Assembly (NCBI GenBank): GCA_026686845.1
Contig: JAIVEN010000021.1
Location: 13,534,001-13,598,000, forward strand
Source: Adenanthera pavonina
Lineage: Eukaryota > Streptophyta > Magnoliopsida > Fabales > Fabaceae
Direction of reading: 5' to 3'
DNA: 64,000 nt
Shown: piece after piece, positions 62,201-64,000 of the stretch
How the letters are laid out: each line of letters starts with the position of its first letter
Numbering within the stretch: position 1 is the stretch's first letter
Program-made: the position numbers and the translations under genes
The notes under the pieces: model-generated
What the model was told of the DNA's origin: nothing
Databases searched by the model: none
The model's input: the letters and a program-made list of their open reading frames with translations, nothing else

Positions 62201-64000
62201 GAAACTTTCAGTGAAAAAATAGGAGAGAATAAACCATAAAACTCTTCCAAACTAAAGGTTACACAAGATTATGGCCATAAGATATTACCTTGAAGTTTTG
62301 GGACAAATCTTGTGATTTTCTCTTCTTCCCTTGGCTTCCACAAAGTCACATCTTCTCTCCCTCTTTTTCCACTGTTGCTGTCATGAAAATGGCTGAGGAT
62401 GATGACCAAGATAGCTTAAATGTTAAATATATAAAAATAAATAAGTTTAGTTAATGATTAAAGTAACTTGGTTTACTCTTTTAAAAGTTTTTCCATAAAT
62501 TCCTTTCTTATCCCTAGTTTGGTAATCTCACGCCCCTTATCCAGTTTTTTGGCCAAAAAAATTACTTCCATACTTTATATGGATCAAAATACCATTTACC
62601 GATTAAATTTACCTGTATTGATTGAGTATTTTTGCCAAAATTGTCATTAAATTGGTACAGGATTGTCCAACAATTTCTTTTAGTCCAACATCAATATCGA
62701 GACCCAAAATATATTTTATCAAGGTCCAATCATTATTCTTGGATCAATACTGTCTTTTCCTGCAGTCTAAAATGACTTTTATCGGGTAAAATATTAATAT
62801 TAAATCCTAATTACCCAATGACCTTAATAAATTCCATACTATATTTCATTGGGTCTAACTCATTAAGAGCTTCATTTTGACTATAATTTTTTATATTTAC
62901 AAAAATGCCCTTGACTCAGATCTAATTTATAATTTTTAAAACTTTCGGGTCATTAGGTGTAATTTACTCCAAAAGTCATAAATTTGGCTAATGATCCCTG
63001 CGTCCACCGCCTTCATTTTTCTATTATTATATATATTTTTTTCTTTTTTCTTTTTATTTTCTTCCAATGGCAAAATCGTCTTTTTTTATTTTTCCTTTTA
63101 ATTAAGATAATTGACCTCTTTATCCTATTTCATGCCAAATGATGTACACCCATTTTTGTAAATTCTTTATAGATTTCAAAATATTTAGCTTTGAATATCC
63201 ATAAAAATTTTAAGATATTACACTACTAAGTTTAAAAAGGATTGGAAAGCCACAAGGTAGTTAATGTCTCTTTTATGTTCATTGTTATTATACTTTATTT
63301 TTTTATGGAAATTGTGATTATGTTATATGCTTGAATGATTGATTTGTGATGTTTTTTCATTGTTGGATGGTTGTTTGAAGGATCTTGTGGCCCTAAGATA
63401 TCCTTTTTACAAGGTGTTATCATGCCAAAATTTTTATAAAATATAATGGCATAATTTGTTCTATTGATTTTTAATGATGATTTTATGAATTGATGATGAT
63501 AATGTATGCATAATTGGACATAATTACTGAGATTCCATGAATCTCATTCTTTTCAAATGTTAATTGATTTTAGGATCAAGACATGGCGAGGTTGCCCAAA
63601 AAGACAAAGGCTCTTGCCCAAAGAAGCAAGTTGATGTTTAAGATATTTATGCTTACAATGGTTGTTTATTATGAAACTTTGTGTAAAATCATATGGCATA
63701 TGTTAGTTTTGTACCTTTATGTCAATATGATCCCTTAGGACTTATGTGATGTATAACTAAGTATGAGACCAAGTTGTGGCTATGAACCTTATTTTGTAAA
63801 GTATGTGGATGTAAAAGGTTACTTTGACCCTTGTTGAGAAATTTAGACACTATTTATACATTTTGTAATCAAATATATAAGTACTTTATACATTTGGAAA
63901 TTAGACAAAAATAACTTTCTATAAATATAAAGATCACTCAATTTGGAGTTATGTACGAATTACTATGAGTTTTCAAAGATAAAGTCAGAATCTGGTTTTT
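59272..64000 (+). mobile_element. LTR of the 2.5-kb Ty3-type family (copy d), split and running off the window
   Basis: It starts TGCAATATCCTAAATTTTTA, like the + strand start of copy a. It is continuous to 60697, is interrupted by copy e, and resumes at 63223 to the window end without reaching its own terminus. Whether it is solo or has an internal region cannot be seen. Confidence 0.65.
60698..63222 (-). mobile_element. Solo LTR of the 2.5-kb family (copy e), nested in copy d
   Basis: TG...CA ends on the - strand, 2525 bp, starting TGTAATATCTTAAAATTTTT and ending GAGGTGTTACA. The flanks CTACC (60693-60697) and CTACT (63223-63227) form a 5-bp duplication with one mismatch, and the copy d sequence continues across it. 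No internal region is attached. Confidence 0.75.

Overview
The window is nuclear DNA of a flowering plant, almost certainly a eudicot. Two spliced plant genes sit in very AT-rich sequence packed with nested retrotransposons, DNA transposons, MITEs and SINE-like pieces. A solo LTR with many AATYGATTA-type motifs resembles LTRs I associate with legumes; that is a weak lineage hint only.

Host genes. (1) A two-exon tetraspanin of the plant TET7/8/9 type on the + strand (26045-27165, 271 aa). (2) A 14-exon acyl-activating enzyme of the AAE17/AAE18 type on the - strand (51110 down to 33879, 723 aa, C-terminal SKL peroxisomal signal). All 14 exons join in phase without a stop, so the gene looks functional although its introns hold a complete copia element, an older Ty3 remnant, two MITEs and two SINE-like pieces. 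The genes are convergent, about 6.7 kb apart.

Left flank (1-25.6 kb). An unclassified repeat (A) occurs twice. Copy 1 (1 to about 13975) is split by a 9.4-kb CACTA-type element, which holds a solo LTR and a smaller CACTA-like element, and by a 2.5-kb PIF/Harbinger-like element that holds an LTR-like segment. Copy 2 (19468-23635) lies inside a hAT-like element and is itself split by a 1.65-kb solo LTR.

Intergenic and intronic region (27-51 kb). It holds a poly(A)-tailed fragment, a Tourist-like MITE, a CACTA-like element sharing an internal segment with the one at 7.9 kb, and then the AAE gene. Intron 10 is about 8.8 kb because a 4961-bp copia element with 5-bp target duplication inserted into an older Ty3-type element.

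Right flank (51.1-64 kb). Decayed Ty3 material predominates: a reverse-transcriptase fragment, a - strand element with LTR, primer binding site, an unusual upstream ORF carrying a duplicated module, and a broken gag, then two more LTRs of the same family, one inserted in the other. That LTR family (about 2.4-2.7 kb) occurs five times in the window. The upstream ORF with the duplicated WID...ENL module is the most novel coding signal.

There are no rRNA genes, convincing tRNA genes or CRISPR arrays. Exon borders, repeat borders and counts were read by eye; no database search was run.
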